This document shows, in pieces, positions 35,307 through 44,077 of a stretch of 64,000 nt of DNA. Numbering within the stretch: the first letter of the stretch is position 1; each line of letters opens with the position of its first letter. The notes beneath the pieces were generated by a model that saw only the letters and a program-made list of their open reading frames with translations, was not told the origin of the DNA and searched no databases. Both the position numbers and the translations under genes were made by a program. The DNA lies in NCBI RefSeq assembly GCF_031928785.1, contig NZ_JARQAL010000003.1; one strand, given 5' to 3'. The stretch is from Enterococcus_C asini_A (GTDB lineage: Bacteria > Bacillota > Bacilli > Lactobacillales > Enterococcaceae).

Positions 35307-35673
35307 ACCAGTAGCGTTAAACTTAGAGATGATTGTGACCATTGTGGATCGAGGAGTAGGAGACGATGTAAATGAGTACTCCAAAAAAGCGGGGGCAAAT
35401 GGTGGTACAATTATTCATGGAAAAGGTACGAGTACGAAAGAAAAAAATCGCTTTTTCGGATTGGAAATCGAACCAGAAAAAGACATTGTTTTAACCTTGG
35501 TTCCTGATACCCTAACAGCTGCCGTGATGGATGCGATTGGGAAAGGATTGAAAATTGATAAGCCGGGGAATGGTATTTGTTTTTCCATTGATATTGATAA
35601 GGTAATGGGAATTACTGCGATTAATTCTTATCGAAAAGTAGTGGAGATGGAGACATTTTTAGATAATGAATAA
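35299..35673 (+). CDS. PII-like (GlnB-family) signalling protein
   Basis: A 124-residue small regulator with the PII ferredoxin-like fold: beta strand LEMIVTIVDRGVGDDV, a T-loop-like segment GTIIHGKGTSTKEKN (about 36-50), LTLVPDTLTAAVMDAI and a B-loop-like DKPGNGICFSIDI (about 88-100). The T-loop lacks the Tyr51 context of GlnB/GlnK, so uridylylation is unlikely. The preferred start is ATG 35299; ATG 35293 is an alternative. It overlaps the upstream DUF1538 gene and probably gates that membrane pair, as GlnK does with AmtB or SbtB with SbtA; this is inferred from context. Confidence 0.85.
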   Translation: MDKPVALNLEMIVTIVDRGVGDDVNEYSKKAGANGGTIIHGKGTSTKEKNRFFGLEIEPEKDIVLTLVPDTLTAAVMDAIGKGLKIDKPGNGICFSIDIDKVMGITAINSYRKVVEMETFLDNE

Positions 35674-35698
35674 TAGAATCATGTATAGAAAAAGGGGC

Positions 35699-35931
35699 TG
35701 TGACAAAAGTCGTATTCCAGTCCTCCGAACCGAACATTACTATACGTGAGACGAAAGCAAAAGACGAGACTCTTTCATGAAGGAACATAGGAAGAGTCTC
35801 GTCTTTTCATTTCTAAAAACTTCAAACGGTGACTTAGCTTGATGAAATCAAGGTTAGTCACCGTAATTCACTTTTTCTCTGAACACGTATGGTAATGTTT
35901 CTTCTACGGACTGAAACACGACTTCTTCACG
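35699..35931. mobile_element. MITE-like palindromic element with nested hairpins
   Basis: A 233-bp imperfect palindrome without coding capacity. The outer arms pair about 25 bp (35699-35723 with 35908-35931) and continue with CATTACTATACGTG (35735-35748) against CACGTATGGTAATG (35884-35897), 13 of 14 pairing. Inside lie two more stem-loops: a perfect 16-bp stem (35759-35774/35792-35807) and a 9-bp stem (35826-35834/35856-35864) with an inner TTGAT/ATCAA stem. Nested structure and lack of a gene suggest a non-autonomous mobile element or a processed RNA. The first hairpin, flanked by A and T runs, may also terminate the PII-like transcript or the MATE gene. Confidence 0.6.
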
Positions 35932-36000
35932 ATTAATTTTCAAACGTACATTTATTTGACTTAAAATCAAAACGTTCGCTATTTTTTGTTTATTAGTTAC

Positions 36001-37365
36001 TTATGTCACATCCCCTTTTGGTATTTCTTGTTCTTGGGCGAGTTTCCGTAGTTGCTTCATAGCTTTTAAATAAGAATATAGTAAGACTGCAACAGAGCCT
36101 GCCCAAGCTAGTGGTGAAGCTAAGACTGCTCCGGGATAGCCTAGTAACTGGGTTAAGAAAATTGCAGCAAAGGCCCGCATTATCAATTCCATAATACCCG
36201 CAATAGTAGGTACCTTTGCTTGACCGAGACCTTGCAAGGTATAACGCAAAATAAAGAGAATCGCCAGTATCCAGTAAAGACTGGCAGTAATATTGAAGTA
36301 AGTTTGGGCTAATTCAAAGACCTTAGTTTCCTTAATATTTACAAATAAAGCTACGAAGTTTTTGCCAAAAACGATTACCGCAATCCCGGCTACAATACTA
36401 AAGCCAATACTCATGGTCAGACATTGGCGAACCCCTGTGAGAATTCGTTGGTATTGCTTGGCACCAAAGTTTTGTCCAGTGAAGGTAGCCATGGTTACGC
36501 CAAAGGACATCATTGGTTGGGTGGCAAATTGATCGATTCGTCCCGCTGCGGCTTGGGCAGCTACTACATCGGTACCTAAACTATTTAGGGCCGTTTGCAA
36601 AATCACTGTGCCAATGGCAATGATGGAGGATTGAAAAGCCATAGGTAAGCCGGCATTCAAATGTGTGAGATAATCCTCCTTGGCCAATTTAAAATCTTCT
36701 TTTTTTAGCTGCAAAAGCGGAATTCGCCGCAAAATATAGATGTAGCACATTAAAGAGGAACTAAATTGGGCAATCAATGTGGCCCAGGCTGCTCCTGCAA
36801 CACCCATGTGAAAACTTTTAATAAAGACTAAATCGAGAATCACATTAATAATTACCGCTAAAATCAAGAAAAACAATGGAGTGCGGCTGTCTCCTAAGGC
36901 CCGAATCATATTGGACAGGAGGTTAAAAGCCATGGCTGCAACCATTCCACCAAGGATAATAGAAATAAATGCTTTAGCTTGGGGATAAATATCGGTTGGG
37001 GTTTGCATCAAATGAAGCAATGGATCGATGAGTAATAAACTCAAGACAGTTAAAATCAAAGTCACCACTAAACTGATTAAAACACTAACGGCAAAGCTGC
37101 GTTTTACGCCTCGATAGTCTTTGGCTCCGTAACGTTGGGCGGTGATAATGGAAAGACCGGCACTTAATCCTTGGGCAAAACCGATAATCAAAAAGGTGAT
37201 ACTCCCTGTGGAACCTACCGCAGCCAGTGCCTCTTTTCCTAGGGTTTGACCAACGATAATCATATCCACCATATTATAAAATTGTTGAAAGACATTTCCC
37301 ACTAGAAGGGGAATCGTAAATAGTAAGATTAGTTTGGCAGGGCTGCCTTTAGTTAAGTCGCGCAT
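36001..37365 (-). CDS. MATE family efflux transporter (NorM-type)
   Basis: A 454-residue inner membrane transporter with 12 hydrophobic segments in two related halves, of the multidrug and toxic compound extrusion family, exporting cationic compounds with Na+ or H+. Characteristic are the start SPAKLILLFTIPLLVGNVFQQFYNMVD, VGQTLGKEALAAVGSTG, and GFAQGLSAGLSIITAQRYGA in the first half, and PMMSFGVTMATFTGQNFGA in the second. Substrate unknown. Monocistronic; it ends 70 bases from the palindromic element. Confidence 0.9.
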   Translation of the reverse strand: MRDLTKGSPAKLILLFTIPLLVGNVFQQFYNMVDMIIVGQTLGKEALAAVGSTGSITFLIIGFAQGLSAGLSIITAQRYGAKDYRGVKRSFAVSVLISLVVTLILTVLSLLLIDPLLHLMQTPTDIYPQAKAFISIILGGMVAAMAFNLLSNMIRALGDSRTPLFFLILAVIINVILDLVFIKSFHMGVAGAAWATLIAQFSSSLMCYIYILRRIPLLQLKKEDFKLAKEDYLTHLNAGLPMAFQSSIIAIGTVILQTALNSLGTDVVAAQAAAGRIDQFATQPMMSFGVTMATFTGQNFGAKQYQRILTGVRQCLTMSIGFSIVAGIAVIVFGKNFVALFVNIKETKVFELAQTYFNITASLYWILAILFILRYTLQGLGQAKVPTIAGIMELIMRAFAAIFLTQLLGYPGAVLASPLAWAGSVAVLLYSYLKAMKQLRKLAQEQEIPKGDVT

Positions 37366-37564
37366 TTGTTTTACTCCCTTGATGTTTTACGAACTTGCAT
37401 TAGTCTAGCATACTCTTTGTTTGAAAAATATGGAATATCTTATGATTTTTCTTGTGTTTTTTTATGGAAATCATGAAAATAGGGGAGCTTTTTTCAGGAA
37501 AGCACATCTCTTCATGACAATTCTCCGAAAAACTGTAATAATAGAAAGGACAGGAGGGAAAAAG

Positions 37565-38233
37565 ATGCAATTGGTATTAATTCGTCACGGGGAAAGTGAA
37601 GCAAACTTTCAAAATTATTGGACTGGTTGGCTTGATGTTCCCTTGACATCAAAAGGGCGTTTACAGGCTCAGCAAGCAGGAGAGAAAATCAAATCTGCAA
37701 AAATTGAATTTGATCAAGCGTATACCTCCGTATTACAACGGTCGTTAATTACTTGCCAAAAAGTACTAGAATCTTGTGATCAACTGTGGATTCCCACAGA
37801 AAAAACTTGGCGCTTAAATGAACGGCATTACGGAGCGCTAGTAGGAAAAAATAAAGACGAGATGAAGAGACAGTTTGGTGCAGAACAAGTCAAACGTTGG
37901 CGACGGGGCTTTTATCAGCTACCACCCTTCGTAGAACAAAATCACTTTGATCGTCGCTATGCTCATTTGGACCCGAGCTTATTGCCAAAAGGAGAAAGTT
38001 TAGCATTGACTTTGGCTCGCGTATTGCCTTTGTGGCAAGATCAGTTAGCACCAGCGTTAGTCGAGGGTAAAAACTTATTAGTAGTCGGCCATGGCAATAG
38101 CTTGCGTGCTTTAGTGAAATACTTGGAAGAAATTCCCGATGATGACGTGGACCAAATCGACATTCCCAATGCCACACCTGTTTTGTATGAATTTACAAAG
38201 GATTTACAGATTAAGCACAAAATATTGCTTTAA
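37565..38233 (+). CDS. 2,3-bisphosphoglycerate-dependent phosphoglycerate mutase (GpmA family)
   Basis: A histidine phosphatase superfamily member of the GpmA branch, interconverting 3- and 2-phosphoglycerate, or a close paralogue. Phospho-His in LVLIRHGESEANFQNYWTGW, the GpmA-specific RLNERHYGALVGKN, WRRGFYQLPP, and the second catalytic His in VVGHGNSLRALVKYLE. The frame is open from 37421, but the ATG at 37565 has AGGAGGG six bases upstream and begins at the conserved fold (222 residues, against about 228 in GpmA). It is possibly a secondary copy, not the main glycolytic enzyme; this cannot be decided here. Confidence 0.88.
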   Translation: MQLVLIRHGESEANFQNYWTGWLDVPLTSKGRLQAQQAGEKIKSAKIEFDQAYTSVLQRSLITCQKVLESCDQLWIPTEKTWRLNERHYGALVGKNKDEMKRQFGAEQVKRWRRGFYQLPPFVEQNHFDRRYAHLDPSLLPKGESLALTLARVLPLWQDQLAPALVEGKNLLVVGHGNSLRALVKYLEEIPDDDVDQIDIPNATPVLYEFTKDLQIKHKILL

Positions 38234-38298
38234 TAACGAACAAAACGACGAGTAAACCGAAAAACGTTAATAAATATTCCGGTTTTCTCTCAGAATTA

Positions 38299-38307
38299 TG
38301 CTATACT
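38299..38307 (+). promoter_or_regulatory. Extended -10 promoter of the ACT/PFL pair
   Basis: TGC-TATACT, 29 bases before the ATG; the -35 region is weak. Confidence 0.55.
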
Positions 38308-38335
38308 ATGAAAAACTAAAGGGGGAGTTTTATTC

Positions 38336-38602
38336 ATGCGAGCAATTTTAACAGTAATTGGAAAAGACAAGGTGGGAATCATCGCAGGAGTCAGTCAAAA
38401 ATTAGCGGCTTTGGATATCAATATTTTGGATGTATCTCAAACGATTATGGATGACTATTTTACTATGATGATGATGCTGTCAATGGACAAAACCAGCGAT
38501 TTTGAAAAGATTAAGGCAGAGTTGAACGAAGTGGGCGAAACGATGGGGGTTTCCATTAAAGTCCAAAACGAAGAAATTTTTAATGCCATGCATAAATTGT
38601 AA
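38336..38602 (+). CDS. ACT domain protein (UPF0237)
   Basis: An 88-residue single ACT domain: LTVIGKDKVGIIAGVSQKLA followed by NILDVSQTIMDDYFTM, the GcvR-like arrangement that binds amino acids as a dimer. It is always paired with the PFL-family protein in Firmicutes, which starts 14 bases later, so the two probably act together. Exact role unknown. GGGGGAG precedes the ATG. Confidence 0.92.
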   Translation: MRAILTVIGKDKVGIIAGVSQKLAALDINILDVSQTIMDDYFTMMMMLSMDKTSDFEKIKAELNEVGETMGVSIKVQNEEIFNAMHKL

Positions 38603-38616
38603 TCACGGGGGTAGCT

Positions 38617-39960
38617 ATGGAAACGAATCAAATTTTAGAAACTATTCGAATGGTAGAAGAAGAAAACTTAGATATTCGGACGATTACCATGGGAATCTCC
38701 CTCTTGGATTGTATTTCCACAGACGTCCAAAAAACCTGTGACAATATTTACAATAAAGTCACTACGAAAGCTCGGGATTTAGTGAAAGTGGGCAATGATA
38801 TTGAAATGGAATTTGGAATTCCTATCATCAATAAGCGGATTTCCGTAACGCCTATTGCCATTATCGCTTCTGCTAGTGGTGGTCAAGATTGTGTAGCTTT
38901 TGCGAAAACACTGGATCGTTGTGCGCAAACTTTAGGGGTCAACTTTATTGGTGGTTATTCTGCCTTGGTGGAAAAAGGCTATCAAGGTGCAGATTTAGCT
39001 TTGATTGAATCCATTCCTCAAGCATTAGCAGAAACGGAATTTGTTTGTTCTTCTGTAAATATTGGTTCCACTAAAGCCGGTATCAATATGGATGCAGTTC
39101 GCTTAATGGGAGAAACTGTGAAGAAAACCGCAGAAGCTTCTGATATGGGCTGTGCCAAACTAGTGGTCTTTGCCAATGCAGTGGAGGACAATCCGTTTAT
39201 GGCGGGTGCTTTTCATGGTGTAGGCGAAGCGGATTGTGAAATCAACGTCGGTGTTTCTGGTCCTGGAGTGGTGATGCGGGCTTTGGAAAAAGTCAAAGGG
39301 GAGTCCTTTGATGTCGTAGCGGAAACCGTGAAGAAAACCGCTTTTAAAATTACTCGTATGGGGCAAATGGTGGGGCAAATTGCTTCCCACCGATTAGGGG
39401 TGCCCTTTGGCATTGTGGATCTTTCCTTAGCCCCAACACCAGCTGTTGGTGACAGTGTAGCAGACATTTTGGAAGAAATGGGTTTAGATTCTGTAGGCAC
39501 CCATGGTACAACTGCCGCTTTAGCTTTGTTAAATGATGCAGTGAAAAAAGGCGGCGTGATGGCTTGTAATCATGTGGGAGGCTTATCAGGTGCTTTTATT
39601 CCGGTTTCAGAAGATGCAGGGATGATACGGGCAGTAGAAAAAGGCTTGTTGAATCTAGAAAAACTAGAAGCTATGACAGCGATTTGTTCCGTGGGCTTAG
39701 ATATGATTGCCATTCCTGGAGATACACCAGCTGAAACCATCGCAGCGATGATTGCCGATGAAGCAGCGATTGGTGTGATCAATCAAAAAACCACCGCCGT
39801 GCGAATCATCCCGGCAAAAGGTACGCAAGTGGGAGATATGGTAGAATTTGGTGGTCTATTAGGGCAAGCCCCAGTGATGAAAACAAATCCTGCAGCTTCC
39901 ACAGACTTTATCAATCGGGGCGGGCGAATTCCGGCACCGATTCATTCATTTAAAAATTAG
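38617..39960 (+). CDS. PFL family protein (UPF0210/DUF711)
   Basis: A 447-residue cytoplasmic protein of UPF0210, structurally related to pyruvate formate-lyase-like barrels but without the glycyl-radical motif that I can see. Conserved segments include VTPIAIIASASGGQDCVAFAK, NFIGGYSALVEKG, SVNIGSTKAGINMDAV and VGTHGTTAALALLNDAVK. The function is not established. Co-transcribed with the upstream ACT domain protein, a conserved pair; a small-molecule-regulated enzyme is a reasonable guess only. Confidence 0.92.
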   Translation: METNQILETIRMVEEENLDIRTITMGISLLDCISTDVQKTCDNIYNKVTTKARDLVKVGNDIEMEFGIPIINKRISVTPIAIIASASGGQDCVAFAKTLDRCAQTLGVNFIGGYSALVEKGYQGADLALIESIPQALAETEFVCSSVNIGSTKAGINMDAVRLMGETVKKTAEASDMGCAKLVVFANAVEDNPFMAGAFHGVGEADCEINVGVSGPGVVMRALEKVKGESFDVVAETVKKTAFKITRMGQMVGQIASHRLGVPFGIVDLSLAPTPAVGDSVADILEEMGLDSVGTHGTTAALALLNDAVKKGGVMACNHVGGLSGAFIPVSEDAGMIRAVEKGLLNLEKLEAMTAICSVGLDMIAIPGDTPAETIAAMIADEAAIGVINQKTTAVRIIPAKGTQVGDMVEFGGLLGQAPVMKTNPAASTDFINRGGRIPAPIHSFKN

Positions 39961-39976
39961 GAGATGCATTTGAAAC

Positions 39977-40591
39977 ATGAAGTTTTTCATTTGGGATTTT
40001 GATGGCACATTGTATGACAGTTATCCGATGATTTTGTCTGCGGTGATGAATGTATTGAAAAAAAATCAGGTTCAAGCGAATCGACGGGCAGTTTACAAAA
40101 TGCTCAAAGAATTTTCTTCAAAAAAAGTTGCGGAAACGTATGATATTGATTTTGCTCTTTTTACTGAAGACTTGCACCATTTTGAAGCAGCAGATCAAAG
40201 AGAACCCCAGCCTTATGAAGGAGTAGTGGAAACTTTAGCCCGGATTAAAGCAGGTGGTGGTCGTCAGTTTATTATGACGCACCGGATTGCCACAGATACA
40301 GAGCGCCTTTTGGCAAATCATGGTTTGGTAGATTATTTTGAAGAAATCGTGGGACCTGAACGAAAATTTGCGCGTAAGCCAGATCCAGAAGCGTTAAATT
40401 ATTTGATAGCCAAATATCAAATGCCCCAATCTGAAACGGTGATGATTGGAGATCGCATCATGGATGTTGTAGCAGGTAATCGAGCGGGAATTGCTTCTTG
40501 TTTCTTTGACAATGAAGGCTTGCTAGAAAATGTGCCAGCAGATTTCATTTGTCAACAACCAACCGAAATCGTAGACTTACTTTCCAAATAG
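39977..40591 (+). CDS. HAD-superfamily phosphatase (subfamily IA)
   Basis: A 204-residue hydrolase with the four HAD motifs: IWDFDGTLYDSYP (nucleophile Asp and acid/base Asp), FIMTHR (motif II, Thr where Ser/Thr is usual), RKPDPEALNYL (Lys) and VMIGDRIMDVVAGNRAGI (acidic motif IV). An alpha-helical cap lies at about 16-85. Similar to phosphoglycolate or sugar-phosphate phosphatases; the substrate is unknown. It follows the PFL gene by 16 bases with AGGAGATG and is likely in the same transcript. Confidence 0.88.
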   Translation: MKFFIWDFDGTLYDSYPMILSAVMNVLKKNQVQANRRAVYKMLKEFSSKKVAETYDIDFALFTEDLHHFEAADQREPQPYEGVVETLARIKAGGGRQFIMTHRIATDTERLLANHGLVDYFEEIVGPERKFARKPDPEALNYLIAKYQMPQSETVMIGDRIMDVVAGNRAGIASCFFDNEGLLENVPADFICQQPTEIVDLLSK

Positions 40592-40597
40592 TAATTT

Positions 40598-40633
40598 AAA
40601 ACTGTTCGAAGTTTTCTTCGGACAGTTTTTTTT
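40598..40633 (+). terminator. Terminator after the HAD gene
   Basis: Arms 40598-40611 and 40616-40628 (one mismatch) followed by a run of eight T. Confidence 0.9.
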
Positions 40634-40669
40634 GCGTATCTTTTGCTAGAGAGAAAGGAGGTTAGTTAG

Positions 40670-41302
40670 ATGGAACCTTGGCAAAAAGCTGACTTTAGGA
40701 ATAAAAAATGGCTACTTCCTGGAATAATCATCCTTGGCCTTCTGGGAGCAGGTTTTGGCTATTGGCTTTTTGGGAACCATTCCGTACCAGAAGAAGAAAA
40801 TTACTTAGTTACTAGTCAGGAGATGGAGATGAGCACTAGTTCATCTGAAAGCGGTTGTTTTGTGGATATTAAAGGAGCCGTGGTAACGCCGGGTGTCTAT
40901 CAAGTAAACTCCGGTGCTCGCGTTTTAGATGTGGTAGCAATGGCAGGCGGTTTAAGAGAAGATGCAGCGCAAGCCTATTTGAATTTGGCCGAAAAAGTGG
41001 TGGACCAGCAATTGATTTATGTACTCACGGAGGCAGAAGTTGCTGAAAAATCCTTGGCAATACCTTTGCCGGATACGAATCAACCGGCTGCAGCTTCTGA
41101 GTACACTGATGAAAAAGTCAATATTAATACAGCAGATGCAACGCAATTGCAAACATTATCGGGAATCGGGATAAAAAAAGCGGAAGCGATTATTGCCTAT
41201 CGAGAAGAGCACGGACCGTTTAGCAAAATTGAGGATTTACAAGAAGTTTCCGGGATAGGCGAAAAGACGGTTGAAAAACTCCGTGCTTCCATTACAATAT
41301 AA
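40670..41302 (+). CDS. comEA: Competence protein ComEA
   Basis: A DNA receptor of the transformation machinery, anchored outside the membrane. One N-terminal transmembrane helix (about 15-34), a short linker, an SLBB domain (about 62-118, VDIKGAVVTPGVYQVNSGARVLD split over the fold) and two C-terminal helix-hairpin-helix motifs (NINTADATQLQTLSGIGIKK and IEDLQEVSGIGEKTVEKL) that bind double-stranded DNA. 210 residues is normal. GAAAGGAGG precedes the ATG. First gene of comEA-comEB-comEC. Whether competence is functional in this organism cannot be seen here. Confidence 0.95.
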   Translation: MEPWQKADFRNKKWLLPGIIILGLLGAGFGYWLFGNHSVPEEENYLVTSQEMEMSTSSSESGCFVDIKGAVVTPGVYQVNSGARVLDVVAMAGGLREDAAQAYLNLAEKVVDQQLIYVLTEAEVAEKSLAIPLPDTNQPAAASEYTDEKVNINTADATQLQTLSGIGIKKAEAIIAYREEHGPFSKIEDLQEVSGIGEKTVEKLRASITI

Positions 41303-41340
41303 CTAAGTATTTAGATTAGCATTAGATGAAGGAGAATAAG

Positions 41341-41829
41341 ATGAGTGATCAGAGAATTAGTTGGCACGAATATTTTATGGCACAAGCAGTATTGCTTTCT
41401 TTGCGGAGTACTTGTACTCGCTTAGAAGTCGGAGCTACATTAGTAAAAGACAAGCGGATTATTGCGGGAGGATACAATGGGGCTGTTTCTGGAGATGTCC
41501 ATTGTATTGATGAAGGCTGCTATGTGGTGGATGGTCATTGTATCCGTACGTTACATGCAGAAATCAACGCCTTATTGCAATGTGCTAAACTGGGCATTTC
41601 TGCGGATCAATCGGAAATCTACGTGACTCATTTTCCTTGCTTAAATTGTACAAAAGCATTGCTACAAGCTGGGGTGAAAAAGATTCATTATTTACATGAC
41701 TATAATAATGATGCTTATGCCAGAGAGTTGATTGCCCGAGTCGGCGCCTCTGTGCATCAAGTAACATTAGATCCCCAGTATTTTGAAAAGCTTTCGCCAA
41801 AAGCTTTAGGAGCCCGTGAGACAGAATGA
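41341..41829 (+). CDS. comEB: ComEB, dCMP deaminase family protein
   Basis: A zinc-dependent cytidine/deoxycytidylate deaminase converting dCMP to dUMP. The zinc site is complete: TLHAEINALLQ (His, Glu) and FPCLNCTKALL (two Cys); ICIDEGCYVVDGH-like insert around 45-60 is also typical. The frame opens at 41326, but the ATG at 41341 has AAGGAG six bases upstream (162 residues). It sits in the com operon by tradition, yet is not needed for transformation in Bacillus. Overlaps comEC by 14 bases. Confidence 0.92.
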   Translation: MSDQRISWHEYFMAQAVLLSLRSTCTRLEVGATLVKDKRIIAGGYNGAVSGDVHCIDEGCYVVDGHCIRTLHAEINALLQCAKLGISADQSEIYVTHFPCLNCTKALLQAGVKKIHYLHDYNNDAYARELIARVGASVHQVTLDPQYFEKLSPKALGARETE

Positions 41830-44065
41830 TTGGCAAAACCAATTGATTTTCCCGAGTCTATTGGTAAGCTTTTTACTGTTAGCCTTTGCCACAGATGTTT
41901 GGTGGCTGTGGCTAGTAGTGATTTATTTTTTGATTGTACTCTGCTGTAAAAAACAGTGGCGGCTAGTAGCCGTAGCGGTTTTTTGCGGCTTTTTTTGTCT
42001 CTTGCGCTGGCAAGAATGGCCGGATAAACCAACAAATACGGAAGAACGACAAGTAGAATTAATTTTTACTGTTTTACGCGATACCATTGAAATAAATGGA
42101 GACCGAGTTTATTTTGATGGTAAAACTAATTCAGGAAAAGTAGCCGTAACCACCTATATCGAAAGAGAAGACTTAAGTCTTTGGCAAGGCCTACGGAGTA
42201 AAACCGGGAAAATCACTGGCAAAGGAGTCTTTTCAACCGGTCAACCTCAGCGAAATTTAAAAGGGTTTTCCTATGCAGACTATTTGTGGACCAATGGTTA
42301 TGAAGGAAATTTTCAGCTTCAAAAAATTTACCAGTGGCAAATGATTTCAGGGAAATTCAGTGTGCGTGAGATTCGGGGATGGTTAATTCATCACGTAGAA
42401 ACAACCTTTCCTGCGAAAACAGCTCTCTATTTAAAAGCATTGCTCTTTGGCTATAAAGATGCGGCTTTTCATGAGTTAGCTATTGATTTTAAAAAGACCG
42501 GAATTTTGCATTTATTTAGTATTTCAGGCATGCATCTCTGGTTTTTCTTTGGCTTATTGGATAAAGGATTACGGCGTTTGCGACTGACGAAAGTCGAATC
42601 TTTCTTTCCTATGACGTTAGCATTATTTAGCGGAGTAATCTTATTTGGAGCTAGTGCCAGCGTGTTGCGAGCAAGTTTGGCTTTCTTTGTTAATCGTGTT
42701 TTATCATTAACGAATCAAAAACTTTCTGCTATGGATCGCTTTGCTTTGATACTTTTAGTTTTACAGTTTTTTTGGCCAACCTTTTTATTAACTGCTTCTG
42801 GACAATTATCCTTGTATTTAGCTTGGCTATTGATTTATTTAACCAGTGGTTCCTTTAAAAATGCTCTTTGGCTAACCGTTTTACCAGCGCCATTGTTGAT
42901 GTATCTTTTTTCGGAATGGTCATGGATTGGGGGACTCTTAACAATTCTTTGTATCCCGTTATTTAGCTGGGGACTATTGCCGGGAGCCTTGTTTTTACTA
43001 GCTGGTTCTTTACTCGTTTCCTTTTCTCAAAGTCTTCTGCAAAAAATTGAAGCCTTTTCCAATGTATTTGGTCAGCTTTTTGGGCAAGGAACTTGGTTTT
43101 CTATTATTACCGGCCAACCTCCTTGGTGGATAGTGGTGGGTTGTTTACTCATCAGTCTTTTTCTTTACGAGAAGAAGAGCAAGTGGGTGGTACTGGTTAC
43201 TATTGTGGTGCCCCTTGTAACAGCTAGTCTGCCATTAAAGGAACAAATTAGCTTTGTAGACGTAGGTCAAGGAGACAGCATTGTTTTACAAAGTCGTGGT
43301 AATCGAGAAGTTACGGTAATTGACACTGGAGGTAAAGTGAATTTTAAAGAAAAATGGGCTCAAGGAACTAGTAGAGCAAATAGCGAGTATACGCTGATTC
43401 CATTTTTGAAAGCGCAAGGGGTAAGACGAATTTCTCGTCTAATTCTTACTCATGGCGACGCAGATCATATGGGGGACGCTTTCACATTGTTTCGTGAATT
43501 TCCCGTTGATGAATTAATTGTCACCCCCGGATGTCTCACAGAAGAAAAGCAAAGGGGGTTTCTTCAACGTATCCCTAAATCCACTAAGGTAAGGGAAGTA
43601 TTGGCTGGAACCCGTTTAGAAGGTGCATTTTCTTTACAAGTTTTAGCTCCAAATACTCCTGGTAAAGGTGAAAATAAGGACTCGCTGGTGATTTACAGTG
43701 AAATGAGCGGGAAACGTTTTTTGTTTATGGGAGATTTAGAACAAGTGGGGGAAAAGGCTTTGTTAAAACGTTATCCTACACTTAAAGCAGATGTTTTAAA
43801 AATCGGACACCATGGTAGCCGCAGCAGTACTGCACCGGAATTTATTGAAAAACTGCAAGTAAAAGAGGCGATTATTTCTTGTGGAGAGAAAAATCGCTTT
43901 GGCCATCCCCATGAAGAAGTGTTGCAGACGTTAGCTGATGAAAATGTTCAAATTTATCGTACGGATTTACAAGGCATGATTTATTATTCTGCTGGAGACA
44001 ATCAGGCTAGCTGGGTTAGGCAAGACTGGCAAAAGGCAACGGTAAATGGTAGGATAGTTCGGTAA
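41816..44065 (+). CDS. comEC: DNA internalization protein ComEC/Rec2
   Basis: The membrane channel that passes single-stranded DNA into the cytoplasm during transformation. N-terminal OB-like domain (about 55-165), a Competence domain with multiple membrane helices (ILHLFSISGMHLWFFFGLL), and a C-terminal metallo-beta-lactamase domain starting at SFVDVGQGDSIVLQ, with ILTHGDADHMGD and KIGHHGSRSST, the putative nuclease. 749 residues is full length. The start is GTG at 41816, inside comEB. All catalytic metal ligands are present, so the gene looks intact. Confidence 0.94.
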   Translation: MRQNDWQNQLIFPSLLVSFLLLAFATDVWWLWLVVIYFLIVLCCKKQWRLVAVAVFCGFFCLLRWQEWPDKPTNTEERQVELIFTVLRDTIEINGDRVYFDGKTNSGKVAVTTYIEREDLSLWQGLRSKTGKITGKGVFSTGQPQRNLKGFSYADYLWTNGYEGNFQLQKIYQWQMISGKFSVREIRGWLIHHVETTFPAKTALYLKALLFGYKDAAFHELAIDFKKTGILHLFSISGMHLWFFFGLLDKGLRRLRLTKVESFFPMTLALFSGVILFGASASVLRASLAFFVNRVLSLTNQKLSAMDRFALILLVLQFFWPTFLLTASGQLSLYLAWLLIYLTSGSFKNALWLTVLPAPLLMYLFSEWSWIGGLLTILCIPLFSWGLLPGALFLLAGSLLVSFSQSLLQKIEAFSNVFGQLFGQGTWFSIITGQPPWWIVVGCLLISLFLYEKKSKWVVLVTIVVPLVTASLPLKEQISFVDVGQGDSIVLQSRGNREVTVIDTGGKVNFKEKWAQGTSRANSEYTLIPFLKAQGVRRISRLILTHGDADHMGDAFTLFREFPVDELIVTPGCLTEEKQRGFLQRIPKSTKVREVLAGTRLEGAFSLQVLAPNTPGKGENKDSLVIYSEMSGKRFLFMGDLEQVGEKALLKRYPTLKADVLKIGHHGSRSSTAPEFIEKLQVKEAIISCGEKNRFGHPHEEVLQTLADENVQIYRTDLQGMIYYSAGDNQASWVRQDWQKATVNGRIVR

Positions 44066-44077
44066 GGATGTGAGCAA

